Shown: positions 44,415-53,205 of the stretch, one piece after another
Position numbering within the stretch: position 1 is the stretch's first letter
How the letters are laid out: every line of letters begins with the position of its first letter
Assembly (NCBI RefSeq): GCF_024347395.1
Contig: NZ_AP025473.1
Location: 1,310,280 to 1,374,279, forward strand
Direction: 5' to 3'
DNA length: 64,000 nucleotides
Origin: Vibrio cortegadensis
GTDB lineage: Bacteria > Pseudomonadota > Gammaproteobacteria > Enterobacterales > Vibrionaceae
The notes under the pieces: generated by a model
What the model saw: the letters and a program-made list of their open reading frames with translations, nothing else
The model's database searches: none
Told to the model about the DNA's origin: nothing
Translations under genes and position numbers: made by a program

Positions 44415-47111
44415 CTAAACAATGTTTCTAGGTGCAAATGAGAAAGAACGAAACTCAGACTTATATTTGGACTCACCCAGTTTCTTGATCTTCGCGACGC
44501 CCATTTTGTAGTTATAGTTACCACTGATTTGGTCTACCACTCTTGTGGTTAATGAATTAGAAGGTTGACGCATATCGATCATATTTGCGTACAACGCCCC
44601 TTTCTTCACTGCTGGAGTCACAATAGCGACAGCCGTCACCGCAGCCTTGTCTAGCTTGATATGCCCATTTTCCATCAATTTGCTGAACTGGAAATCATCT
44701 CCATGCACGCCAAGAATGGTATCTTTAAAGTTCGCAACACGATCTGAATACATCATCACTTGGTCGCCCGATTCAATGCCGCGAGCTTTCGCATCTTCTG
44801 GGTTAATTTCGACCCAGTTTTCTGGCCAACGCTGAATAACGTAAGCACGACGCTCTACATCATCAAACCCTGATTGCCAGATTTCATTGATACGTCCATT
44901 AGAGAACCACAACTCATCCTCTTTCGGTTGAAGCCATGCATAGAAGTCACTAAATAGATCCCATGGGTGTTTCTGAATATTCACCTTACCTGTCTGGCTA
45001 TTAAAGCCCGTAAGCTGTTTCTTCAGAACGTTCGCACCTTGAGGCCCATTCGCTAACCCTTTTTCAGCCAGCGTATCTAAGGTCATTTCTGTATCATGCA
45101 GGCGTTTTGTTCCAACCAATTTCTTCGTATCGTAATTATAGAAAACAGGTCCTTGGATCCCCTCGGTTCCATATTCACGTAACTTCTCATGCAATGTTTT
45201 TCCTTCAGCATGAGCGGCGACTTTGATCATATTGAAATCTTTACGACTACCACGACTGAAACGCGATGCCTCTTCTGCCACATCATTAGAATTCTGCCAG
45301 TCGAAACCGTCATAACCCATACGATTAGCCAGTTGAGAAATGATCCACCAATCTGGTTGTGCTTGCCCCGGAGCATCGGCAAATTTTTGATAAAGACGCA
45401 AGCGACGCTCACCATTCGCTCGCATGAAGTCCACTTCGCCCCACGTTGCCGCAGGAAAAACGATGTCGGCAAATTTAGCGCCAATGGGATCTCGCAAGTA
45501 GATATCTTGGTTTATCACCACCATGCCGCCTGAGTCGGCTCGTTTTTTCAGCGTGTCGATGATCTCTTGCTTATCGTATGAGTAAACCTGATGCGGGTTC
45601 GCTGTCGTCAATTCCCAAAATTTCTTCTGAAGACCTTGGCTACCACACATCGCTTGGATCCATGTCGTGCCGATAACATGAGCGAAACGAGTATGACCAG
45701 AATAGAGATAACGGTCTGTATCGATGGCTCTACGGCGGCGGCCCGGTACTTTCTCTGGCGATTTATTTCTCGGTAATTTACCACCCGACTGACCACCACG
45801 TTGGTGCCCACCAAATCGGCCAACCACTTGACCTTCACGACCACCAGCACCCACAACAGTTGCAAGAGTAGAGATCGCATTTGTATTACCAGTGTTATTT
45901 GACCAGTAGAACCCTTTTTCGATACCAATCGAAGTTTTAGGACGAACCCCATTCACTGGCTTGGCTAACATCTCTGCCGCTTTGTAAATCTTGTCGACAT
46001 CAATACCTGCCATTTTCGCAGCGTAGATAGGATCGTACTCTTTCTGTTCTAAATTCCATTTCTTATAGCCTTCAAAGCCATCAGTTTGGAATTTGCCCCA
46101 AGTGGTTCGCCACTGCCAAGGCGTATTACGCGTACCTTGTCCAAAGCCCGAACTGGTTTCCCACTTATTGTTCACCCATTTATTAATCCACTCGCTGTCT
46201 TCCCAACCGTTCTCAATGATCACACGAAGAATCGCACCGACGACTAAGTTGTCTGAGCCTGGGTTAAGATCAATATGCAACCCGCCCTGCTTCTTCAACC
46301 AAGCAATACCAGCGGTTTCACGTGGGTTAAGGATCACGGTTTTCATACCGCGCTGAACGGCAGGCATAATGAACTGAGTGAAAATAATGGTTTTGGTTTC
46401 GTAAGGGTCAGTACCACAAATCATTAAGGTATCAGCCGCGCCCCAATCATCATAACTAGGACCGAAGTTATCAAAACCCGCGTCTCTAAAGCCTGGGGTT
46501 GAGGTGACATCCGATGGCGTATCATGGAACGAGAAGTTAGCGGTATTGACGTGGCGCAGCGCATATTTTGTGATGGCGTAGGTATTCTCAATATACTGAT
46601 AAGAATACGTTTTTACGCCATAAGCATTGGTACCATGGGTATCGATAACATGACGCCCGACTTCGGCTGCAATGTCCAGCGCAAAGTCCCAAGGAACGGG
46701 TTGTAAACTACCTCCAATTCGAACCAATGGTTGAGTTAAGCGGTCACGAGTTCCGGTTGATGGGTTATATAGTTTCTGCGCGAGTAGCCCGCCACGCATG
46801 GAAGAGTCACCGGTTTTGTTTACCACCTTACTGTCTTTGTCAGGCACCACCACGATATTATGTGGCTTACCATCATGCATAATCACGTTGTGCTGAGCAG
46901 GTGCGACCCAAGCTTGTAAAGGCGCACTTGGAAAATCAATGCCAAACGCATTTTCACTCGCTTTCATGCCGCCATTTGCTTGCTCTAACGGCCAGCGATA
47001 AACGTTGTAGCCACACGCTACAATGCAGTAATCACATGCGGTTGTTATTTTCTCTGCATTTTTCGGCGGTAGCGGTGCATGGTCTTCTGGTATATAAAAA
47101 TTAGTCGTCAT
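44415..47111 (-). CDS. idrA: Iodate reductase catalytic subunit, molybdopterin enzyme of the arsenite oxidase family
   Basis: An 898-residue DMSO-reductase-superfamily enzyme of the AioA branch, expected to reduce iodate in the periplasm. The cluster motif Cys26-x2-Cys29-x3-Cys33-x70-Ser104 is the AioA pattern for a [3Fe-4S] centre. Of the four arsenite-contacting residues of AioA, the His (His196), Arg (Arg432) and second His (His436) are kept, but the Glu eight residues after the first His is Ser204. No signal peptide, so it would be co-exported with the Tat-carrying Rieske subunit. GGAGG inside the idrB end precedes the ATG. With two di-haem peroxidase genes in the same operon, iodate reductase is much more likely than arsenite oxidase. 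No TorD-type chaperone is adjacent. Confidence 0.85.
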   Translation of the reverse strand: MTTNFYIPEDHAPLPPKNAEKITTACDYCIVACGYNVYRWPLEQANGGMKASENAFGIDFPSAPLQAWVAPAQHNVIMHDGKPHNIVVVPDKDSKVVNKTGDSSMRGGLLAQKLYNPSTGTRDRLTQPLVRIGGSLQPVPWDFALDIAAEVGRHVIDTHGTNAYGVKTYSYQYIENTYAITKYALRHVNTANFSFHDTPSDVTSTPGFRDAGFDNFGPSYDDWGAADTLMICGTDPYETKTIIFTQFIMPAVQRGMKTVILNPRETAGIAWLKKQGGLHIDLNPGSDNLVVGAILRVIIENGWEDSEWINKWVNNKWETSSGFGQGTRNTPWQWRTTWGKFQTDGFEGYKKWNLEQKEYDPIYAAKMAGIDVDKIYKAAEMLAKPVNGVRPKTSIGIEKGFYWSNNTGNTNAISTLATVVGAGGREGQVVGRFGGHQRGGQSGGKLPRNKSPEKVPGRRRRAIDTDRYLYSGHTRFAHVIGTTWIQAMCGSQGLQKKFWELTTANPHQVYSYDKQEIIDTLKKRADSGGMVVINQDIYLRDPIGAKFADIVFPAATWGEVDFMRANGERRLRLYQKFADAPGQAQPDWWIISQLANRMGYDGFDWQNSNDVAEEASRFSRGSRKDFNMIKVAAHAEGKTLHEKLREYGTEGIQGPVFYNYDTKKLVGTKRLHDTEMTLDTLAEKGLANGPQGANVLKKQLTGFNSQTGKVNIQKHPWDLFSDFYAWLQPKEDELWFSNGRINEIWQSGFDDVERRAYVIQRWPENWVEINPEDAKARGIESGDQVMMYSDRVANFKDTILGVHGDDFQFSKLMENGHIKLDKAAVTAVAIVTPAVKKGALYANMIDMRQPSNSLTTRVVDQISGNYNYKMGVAKIKKLGESKYKSEFRSFSFAPRNIV

Positions 47112-47113
47112 GA

Positions 47114-47725
47114 TTACGCCTCCTGCATCGAAATAATGTTATCGGTTCGCCCAAATAGCAGCCCCATGATGCCAACAGCGTAAATATCATCGCCTTCTAG
47201 CTCTAACAATACTTGCGGCAAACTTTCATAAGCTTGGCCCGAAACGATGATCCCATGACGGCGCATATCAAATGTCGATAAATGGAATGGGCATTGACCA
47301 AGTACACGGTGCTCCCCTACCACTTTGTATTGACCGTTAAGCGGCCCACCTTGGTGAGTACACATCAGCGAAAATCCAACCACATCTTGCTTTGGACCTA
47401 AACCGCCACCTGCAGGCACGCCCATTTTTACTAATAAACCTTGCGAGTTTGGGCCATCGTCTGGGTAATTGAAATAGAGAGGTTCATTGGTTTTCAATTC
47501 GCTCATTTTGCCCAGCAGTTTACGAGGGTAACCCACGACTCTCGCTTTTGTATTTTGTGCTTGCGCGGTTCCTGGGAACAGAGTGATCGACATAACACTC
47601 GCCGCCCCAGCGGTAGCGCCGGTATACATAAGGAAGTCACGGCGAGACATCATGCATTTTTGATGCTCTTGCGCACTCTCTTTATTGCTCGACTTAGCTT
47701 GGCGTTTTTCTTTATCGAAAATCAT
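47114..47725 (-). CDS. idrB: Iodate reductase Rieske subunit
   Basis: A 203-residue Rieske [2Fe-2S] protein. A Tat signal (SRRDFL at 27-32, then a hydrophobic stretch and AQA) would carry the folded IdrAB complex to the periplasm. The cluster ligands are in CTHQGG (Cys122, His124) and CPFH (Cys145, His148). The disulphide-forming cysteines of many Rieske proteins are replaced by Gly127 and Phe147. It passes electrons between IdrA and a carrier such as a cytochrome c or cupredoxin. GGAGGTG precedes the ATG by 6 nt, and the ATG overlaps the upstream stop (ATGA). Confidence 0.88.
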   Translation of the reverse strand: MIFDKEKRQAKSSNKESAQEHQKCMMSRRDFLMYTGATAGAASVMSITLFPGTAQAQNTKARVVGYPRKLLGKMSELKTNEPLYFNYPDDGPNSQGLLVKMGVPAGGGLGPKQDVVGFSLMCTHQGGPLNGQYKVVGEHRVLGQCPFHLSTFDMRRHGIIVSGQAYESLPQVLLELEGDDIYAVGIMGLLFGRTDNIISMQEA

Positions 47726-48957
47726 TTTTTCACCTCCGCAAGCTCTTCTTCACTGAATAGTCGTTGGTATTTTGGAATTTCAGGGTAAGTCATCATCAAT
47801 TTCTCACCGGTAAATGCATCTAAGAATGCCAACAGATCGGTTTTCTCTTCGCCCGTTAAACCAAGAGGCGTGATGAGAGGACTTTTCGTTTGAGGGAAGC
47901 CTGTTGTTCTGCCATCTTTAGCGACGCCTCCACGGTCATAGAAATCGACCACATCAGCTAGGGTGTTGATCGTACCGTTATGCATATAAGGGGCAGTAAA
48001 CTTGGTATAACGCAAACTAGGTGTGCGGAACATTCCCTTCATCTCTTTACGTTTTCCACGGAAATACACCCCAGGATCAGCTTTGGTATTGCGATACATT
48101 TTCTCATTTGAACCTTTTGCATACAGTTCATAACGGAAGGTTATTTGAGCCATAGGATCGTTTTCCCAACGCAAGTTTGTAGGAACACCGACATTGTAGT
48201 TTTTCTGATCCGAAGCTAATGCACCATTATGACAAGAGATGCATTTCGCTTTGCCTTCAAACAGTGCTTTACCTTTCAATTGCTGTTCAGTTAATGCGGT
48301 TTTATCGCCCAATAGGTAGTTGTCTAATGGCGTATCTCTTTGAACAAGCGTTCTCTCAAAAGCAGCAATCGCTTTCCACGCATTGCTCACTTTAGGGTAG
48401 TTATCGCCAAAGATGGTATTGAACTGCTCAACATATTCAGGCACTAGCGCTAAACGGGCTTCCATGATGTCATCTTCACCATTCCCCGCGACGCCACCTT
48501 TAGCCGCACTTTTAGCTTGTCCCTCTAACGATTTAGAAGAGCCAGCCCAGAACAACTTCTGATAATAGGCTGAATTCACGATTGTCTGGCTGTTTCTCCA
48601 GTGAACCGTTCCTGGATAACCTAAAGAGAGATCGGATGGGAAGTCCCAACCCAACGCAGGGTTATGACACGCAGAACAAGGCGTTGAAGTATCTCCCCCT
48701 AAACGGCCATCGAAGAACAGTTGTTTGCCTAATGCGACTTTCTCTTCTGTCGTCGGGTTATCTGCAGGCGTTGGTACTTCACCAAGCGGTGCCAGTGCAG
48801 GATAAGCCACATCGTTGACAACAACATCAGGAAGTGATGCTGTCACTTCTTCTGCGGTAATTTTGCTTGTCTCTTCTTGTTGTGCACAAGCAGGTAACGC
48901 GGTTAACGTCACTAACATTGCAGCCACAGCAGACAAGCTGATTGAATGATTTGTCAT
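47722..48957 (-). CDS. idrP1: Di-haem cytochrome c peroxidase-like protein of the iodate reductase operon
   Basis: A 411-residue periplasmic MauG/CcpA-type protein. The start at 48957 follows a strong AAGGAGG site; the longer frame to 49032 overlaps the neighbouring gene and lacks a signal. The signal ends LPACAQ (possibly a lipobox). Haem motifs are CSACH (94-98) and CISCH (239-243). Family landmarks are LGKQLFFDGRLGGDTSTPCSACHNP, FRTPSLRYTKFTAPYMHNGTINTLADVVDFYDRGG. In iodate reducers IdrP proteins are thought to remove reactive iodine intermediates or peroxide. Which copy is P1 and which is P2 is inferred only from map order. Confidence 0.82.
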   Translation of the reverse strand: MTNHSISLSAVAAMLVTLTALPACAQQEETSKITAEEVTASLPDVVVNDVAYPALAPLGEVPTPADNPTTEEKVALGKQLFFDGRLGGDTSTPCSACHNPALGWDFPSDLSLGYPGTVHWRNSQTIVNSAYYQKLFWAGSSKSLEGQAKSAAKGGVAGNGEDDIMEARLALVPEYVEQFNTIFGDNYPKVSNAWKAIAAFERTLVQRDTPLDNYLLGDKTALTEQQLKGKALFEGKAKCISCHNGALASDQKNYNVGVPTNLRWENDPMAQITFRYELYAKGSNEKMYRNTKADPGVYFRGKRKEMKGMFRTPSLRYTKFTAPYMHNGTINTLADVVDFYDRGGVAKDGRTTGFPQTKSPLITPLGLTGEEKTDLLAFLDAFTGEKLMMTYPEIPKYQRLFSEEELAEVKK

Positions 48958-48967
48958 CTCGTCCTCC

Positions 48968-50056
48968 TTAGTTTTTAGCATTGTGCCAATCAGAAATAAG
49001 TTCATAGTCGTAATCGTAAGCCGTCCATACATGTTTCTCTGTAGTTAATGGCTCACTGGATAACGACTCCAAGAATGCGACGAGTGACTGCTGTTGCTGT
49101 TCACTTAAGTTAAGTGGTTTTAGCCTTGCATCTTTATTTGAATCTTCACCGCCTCCTGCATTATAAAATGCGACCACTTCTGGCAACGTCGCGAGCATTC
49201 CGTTATGCATATAAGGGGCAGTTTGTTTGAGTTCACGCAGTGTCGGTGTCATGAATTTACCCATGTCAGTGCCGTCTGCTTTATGTGTTTGAACATGAGC
49301 CCCTACATCACGCTTCAAATTCATGTAGTTCTCGTTCCCCATGAACATATTGAATGCGATAAAGGTCTGGTGGCGCATAGGGTCACGGAATATATCGAAG
49401 TTTTCAGCAACGCCGGTATTGTATGGTTTACCATCGGTAAAGAGTGGTCCGTTATGACAAGATGAACAGCCCGCTTCACCTTTAAACAGATCAAAACCCT
49501 GCTTGGCTTGCTCAGATAACTGATTTTTGTCGAAAGGAGTTTGGTTGGAGATCAGCGTTTTCAAGTACTCAGGAATAGCTTTACGCACCGAGCCATTTGA
49601 CGGTTCGCCATATCCCGCATTTTTGAACATTTTCACGTAGATTGGATCTTGTTTAAGACGCTCTTGCATCAAACGCATATCCATATTCATTAACCAATCT
49701 TCCGTGATGTTTTCACGCGTCACATCATTAAGATTGGTACCAATACGACCATCATGGAACCACACTTTCTTATAAACGGTATTAATAAGAGTGGGTACGT
49801 TCCTAAAGCCTTTACTCCCAGTATAGGCAGGGCCCAATGCTTCTGGGTAGGAATATCCATTTTCTGGTTGATGGCACGATGCACAAGACAATGCCGTATT
49901 ACCTGATAGTCGTGTATCAAAAAATAGGCGTTTTCCCAATTCTGCTTTTGCATCGTTTATCTTCATTTCAGGTAACGGACCAAACTGCTGATCATCCGTT
50001 TGACCTAAAGCTGAGAAAGAGACGCTAATTGCAGCAAGGATTAGCATTTTTTTCAT
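48968..50056 (-). CDS. idrP2: Di-haem cytochrome c peroxidase-like protein, first gene of the idr operon
   Basis: A 362-residue periplasmic di-haem protein. The ATG at 50056 has AAGGAG 7 nt upstream and starts a standard signal peptide (MKKMLILAAISVSFSALG-Q); the frame opens 78 bp earlier at a GTG. Haem motifs are CASCH (58-62) and CSSCH (197-201), with FFDTRLSGNTALSCASCHQPENGYSYPEA and LRELKQTAPYMHNGMLATLPEVVAFYNAGG. It differs clearly from its neighbour, so the pair is the IdrP1/IdrP2 set and not a tandem duplicate. It is first transcribed, 10 bp ahead of the next gene, behind a sigma54-like promoter. The P1/P2 naming is tentative. Confidence 0.82.
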   Translation of the reverse strand: MKKMLILAAISVSFSALGQTDDQQFGPLPEMKINDAKAELGKRLFFDTRLSGNTALSCASCHQPENGYSYPEALGPAYTGSKGFRNVPTLINTVYKKVWFHDGRIGTNLNDVTRENITEDWLMNMDMRLMQERLKQDPIYVKMFKNAGYGEPSNGSVRKAIPEYLKTLISNQTPFDKNQLSEQAKQGFDLFKGEAGCSSCHNGPLFTDGKPYNTGVAENFDIFRDPMRHQTFIAFNMFMGNENYMNLKRDVGAHVQTHKADGTDMGKFMTPTLRELKQTAPYMHNGMLATLPEVVAFYNAGGGEDSNKDARLKPLNLSEQQQQSLVAFLESLSSEPLTTEKHVWTAYDYDYELISDWHNAKN

Positions 50057-50163
50057 TGTTATGCTCCTTAGCTTCCAAGCTATTACTGCGTTCTCTACAG
50101 CCGTGTTACTGAAGACGGTATGGATAGAGGACACAGTTCGTTTTTATACTCACTTCATCTCTA

Positions 50164-50181
50164 CAGCATAAATTAAGCCAA
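50164..50181 (-). promoter_or_regulatory. Sigma54-like promoter of the idr operon
   Basis: On the minus strand TTGGCTTAATTTATGCTG has the GG-N10-GC spacing of sigma54 promoters, with TTGGC at -24 and TGCT at -12 (consensus TTGGCAC-N5-TTGCW). Predicted start near 50154, giving a 5' leader of about 98 nt. A sigma54-dependent regulator is encoded 5 kb away. Confidence 0.5.
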
Positions 50182-50285
50182 GTTTTAATCCATCTGTTTT
50201 CCATTATTTATCATTAACTTAGCTACAGTGTGATCCAGTTCAATCTATGATTTATTTAACGATTTATCTAATTGCGGATTATATA

Positions 50286-50305
50286 AGTTAACGATATGTT
50301 TAACT
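50286..50305. promoter_or_regulatory. Candidate enhancer/operator palindrome in the idr-HEAT intergenic region
   Basis: AGTTAAC and GTTTAACT form an imperfect inverted repeat (one base of asymmetry) about 110 bp upstream of the idr sigma54-like promoter, a usual distance for NtrC-family activator sites. By position only. Confidence 0.35.
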
Positions 50306-50384
50306 CTTAGGTATGGTTCTATCAATTAATTATCACCTTCCTTCTATATCTCTGATTTATAAGCAGATAATATTAAAACCTAAC

Positions 50385-50402
50385 TAGGCATAGATCCTGC
50401 TA
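50385..50402 (+). promoter_or_regulatory. Sigma54-like promoter of the HEAT-repeat gene
   Basis: TAGGCATAGATCCTGCTA holds GG-N10-GC with GGCA at -24 and TGCT at -12, on the plus strand. Predicted start near 50412, about 64 nt before the ATG. Weaker than the idr site at the -24 T. An inverted repeat CCTAC-N5-GTAGG (50431-50445) lies in the leader. Confidence 0.4.
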
Positions 50403-50475
50403 ATTGAATCAGTAATGAAGTAAAAGAATGCCTACAATCAGTAGGAAACAAAATCCGCTATAAAAGGAAGTGTGC

Positions 50476-52923
50476 ATGCAAGATTTAAATGATGCCAATA
50501 GAGAGACTTTGCTTCGCAGTGATGCAGAACAGAGTGCGATCGATAGCCTTATCGAGCTACTTCGTACTGGTGATGAGGCACAGCGTTGTTACAGCGCCCA
50601 AGCATTGAATCGAGCACGAATCCAAGAAGCGACTCAAGCGTTAAATGACTGCCTGTACCACAAAGATCCAGATGTCGTCATTGACTGTGCTAATACACTA
50701 GAGACATTAGGTTCTGGTGATATACCAAGTTTAGAAGATGTCGCCCGTCACCATCCTGATGGCGATGCCAGAATTGCAGGGCTAAAGGCTTTGGCTCCGC
50801 ACATCAATACCCCAAGCGTTGAAGCCCTTTTCCATGAGTTTGCACTAGGAAGACAAGACAACAACGATTGGGGGTTAGATTCCGACTGGGATGATTGGTG
50901 GGATCTTCAACTCTGCGCTGTTAATACTTTATCGGAGCACATTAAAGAGAGCCATTTCACTCTATTTCTCGACATTCTTGAGCAAGATCCAGAGCCTGAG
51001 TTAGCCGCGAAGATTTATCAGGGCATCGCGAAAATCAACATCAACTGGGTGATTGAACAGCTAGAAAAGTCCGCCCCTATGACGACCAGAAAGTTGGTCA
51101 AAGCACTCACTTATAGCAATCAACAAATCGCAAAAGCATTTCTATACAAACAACTCAGATCCCAAGACGCCGAAATCCAAAAAATCGCGATAAATGCGCT
51201 ATGTGAGCGAAACGCCACTGAATACTTTTGGGATATTGTAAAGTGCATGAGCGATTCGAACGCCAGTGTGCAGCGCTGTGCCATTCTTGGTATTCAAACC
51301 TTAAATGGAATGGACAATATTGATGGAAGCCGCTTAATCAGTTACATCAAAACAGCTCAGGCCGATGCCCAACCCGAACTGCTTAAGTTAATACGCGGAC
51401 TTAATATCCAGTTAACCGATATTGATTTGGAGTGGATCATTAGCTTAGCGGATCAAACCAATCCTTCGCTACTGAATGAAATTCTCAATGTAATACAGCA
51501 CGATCACTCTGCGATCCCTGAGCTAACCGACGAACAGCAAGCCACTTTAGTTCAAGTCGTTCTTAACGTTATAGAAGACAATAAAATCGAGCTCCACCAA
51601 AAAACTCGACTCACCCGTCAACTGATTAAGTTACCGAATCACCATCTTACATCACTGCCCGTCTTACAAAGGATTCTAACCAAACAAGATAGCCAAAACC
51701 TGAAAGACAAACAGGCTGAACAACCATTTTATGATAGTAGCCTGCGTGAAGCATGTTTGTATGTCATCGCTAAAACACCCGTCGATAGCTTTCAGCATTT
51801 AATCAAAATGACATTGCTTGGAGCGATGGCCTATCCTAATACGATTGATGTCGTCGTCACGAGTTCTGAAAATGAGATGGATAGCACAGCACTCCCTGTC
51901 CAACATCAACCAGACAATGAGCAAGCTGACAAAGCAGATGAAGACGATTTAACCGCCCTACTCAACACATATGGTGAACAGTTCCAAGAGCCTGAATCGA
52001 TCGTCAACACACCAACGTCTACCCTCGGATCTATTCAACAAGCGAACATTGAAGCAACGCTAGCACCAGTAAGCCAAGATGATGATACCCAACAAAAGAT
52101 CACTGATATGATCGAGCAACTCGACGATGAATTGCTAGGCTATGCCGATATTGTGAAAGACAATTTTGAAAGTGCTGAAAACCTCGATTTAAACCGTAAA
52201 AAAATCGCAAGAAGACCAAAAACATCCAACCGAGTATTGTCTATTCGAGCTCTGGGGCAATCGAAAAATCCACAATCAGCAGAGCTGCTTACCGAGGCTA
52301 TTCTTGGTGCGGAAAGTAACGAGTTACGCGAAATATTTCAGGCGCTGACCCTACTCAAAAAAGCAGAACCACGTAATCCGCTGGCTAATAATGGTTTAGG
52401 CGCTGCGGGTAATGTGATGCACCATGGCGATTCACTTTCAAAACAAGCTGCTGCTCACTTCCTAGCGGTAATGCCAAGCAACAAAGCATTACCTTTACTG
52501 TTTATTGGTGCGATTGATGAAAACGAACACGTTCGCCTATGCAGTTTGAATGCGATAGAAGTTCACTTACCCAAGGTTAAGAAAGTTGATCAACCTGCTT
52601 TGCTGCAAATTTTACGTCGTGGGTTAAGCGATCCTGCTGGAGGTGTCCGTAAGAAATCGATGCAGCTACTAGGAGCATGGCTTGATGCAAAATTTGATGA
52701 TACAAAACTTAATGAAGAAAAAGACGATGATGCTGAACTTGCAACCGAGTTAGAAACGCTAATCGATCTTGCGATTGATGATGAGGAGTGTAATAGCATT
52801 GCGGAAAAGGTATTGGCAACACATAAAATCGCCACGTTGAACGTTTTAGGGCTACAGCTTTCATCACTCAAGGATCATCGGCACCCCAATGCGGTGAAAT
52901 TGATGGGAGCATTATTGAGTTAA
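50476..52923 (+). CDS. Large HEAT-repeat protein, unknown function, divergent from idr
   Basis: 815 residues from the ATG at 50476, which has AGGAAG at good spacing (the frame opens at a GTG 6 bp earlier). It is built of HEAT/PBS-lyase-like helical repeats in two blocks: about residues 15-460 (YSAQALNRARIQEATQALNDCL, VVIDCANTLETLGSG, IAGLKALAPH) and about 580-815 (VLSIRALGQSKNPQSAELLTEAILG, VRLCSLNAIEVHLPK, VRKKSMQLLGAWLDA). An acidic low-complexity linker lies between. No signal peptide or membrane helix; cytoplasmic. HEAT arrays are protein-binding scaffolds. The divergent position suggests an assembly or maturation partner for the exported molybdoenzyme, but this is inference. Confidence 0.8.
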   Translation: MQDLNDANRETLLRSDAEQSAIDSLIELLRTGDEAQRCYSAQALNRARIQEATQALNDCLYHKDPDVVIDCANTLETLGSGDIPSLEDVARHHPDGDARIAGLKALAPHINTPSVEALFHEFALGRQDNNDWGLDSDWDDWWDLQLCAVNTLSEHIKESHFTLFLDILEQDPEPELAAKIYQGIAKININWVIEQLEKSAPMTTRKLVKALTYSNQQIAKAFLYKQLRSQDAEIQKIAINALCERNATEYFWDIVKCMSDSNASVQRCAILGIQTLNGMDNIDGSRLISYIKTAQADAQPELLKLIRGLNIQLTDIDLEWIISLADQTNPSLLNEILNVIQHDHSAIPELTDEQQATLVQVVLNVIEDNKIELHQKTRLTRQLIKLPNHHLTSLPVLQRILTKQDSQNLKDKQAEQPFYDSSLREACLYVIAKTPVDSFQHLIKMTLLGAMAYPNTIDVVVTSSENEMDSTALPVQHQPDNEQADKADEDDLTALLNTYGEQFQEPESIVNTPTSTLGSIQQANIEATLAPVSQDDDTQQKITDMIEQLDDELLGYADIVKDNFESAENLDLNRKKIARRPKTSNRVLSIRALGQSKNPQSAELLTEAILGAESNELREIFQALTLLKKAEPRNPLANNGLGAAGNVMHHGDSLSKQAAAHFLAVMPSNKALPLLFIGAIDENEHVRLCSLNAIEVHLPKVKKVDQPALLQILRRGLSDPAGGVRKKSMQLLGAWLDAKFDDTKLNEEKDDDAELATELETLIDLAIDDEECNSIAEKVLATHKIATLNVLGLQLSSLKDHRHPNAVKLMGALLS

Positions 52924-52988
52924 TTCAGATCGCAACTGATGGGCAATAATTTCGCAGTTTAACACCCTAGAGATGTATTGCCCTCGCG

Positions 52989-53093
52989 GTTAATGGGATT
53001 ATCGTTAATGTACTTTTTATTAATGTACTTTCTATTAATGAGCTTTCCGCTGATGTGCTTACCGATAATGAGATCGCAGCCAATGACTTCTAT
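52989..53093. repeat. Seven exact-length 15-bp tandem repeats
   Basis: Seven contiguous 15-bp units with no indel, from GTTAATGGGATTATC to GCCAATGACTTCTAT; the core is TTAATG-x2-CTT. It lies 113 bp upstream of the sensor kinase ATG, inside a 282-bp gap (52924-53205) with no other feature. Because 15 is a multiple of three, the array stays open as a 40-codon hydrophobic ORF (52993-53115) with no ribosome site. Confidence 0.85.
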
Positions 53094-53205
53094 GGCTAGT
53101 GTACTATTTTTGTAGAGTCGAGGTTACGCCTCAGCTATTGAGTCTTTACTTGCTTATACTAGCTTAACCCGCTCTCCTTCCACGTTTAAGGCTTTACATT
53201 CAGTA

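Noticed and set aside
44415..47725. Arsenite oxidase AioBA
   Set aside because: The family is right, but the active-site Glu is Ser204 and two di-haem peroxidase-like genes share the operon, which fits iodate reductase better. No ars genes are nearby.
47722..49032. Longer starts for the two di-haem genes (49032 and 50134), giving a 65-bp overlap
   Set aside because: Strong ribosome sites and signal peptides place the starts at 48957 and 50056; the overlap then disappears.
52993..53115. Hydrophobic 40-codon ORF inside the 15-bp repeat as a toxin-like peptide
   Set aside because: The open frame follows from a repeat length divisible by three; there is no ribosome site or antitoxin-like partner.
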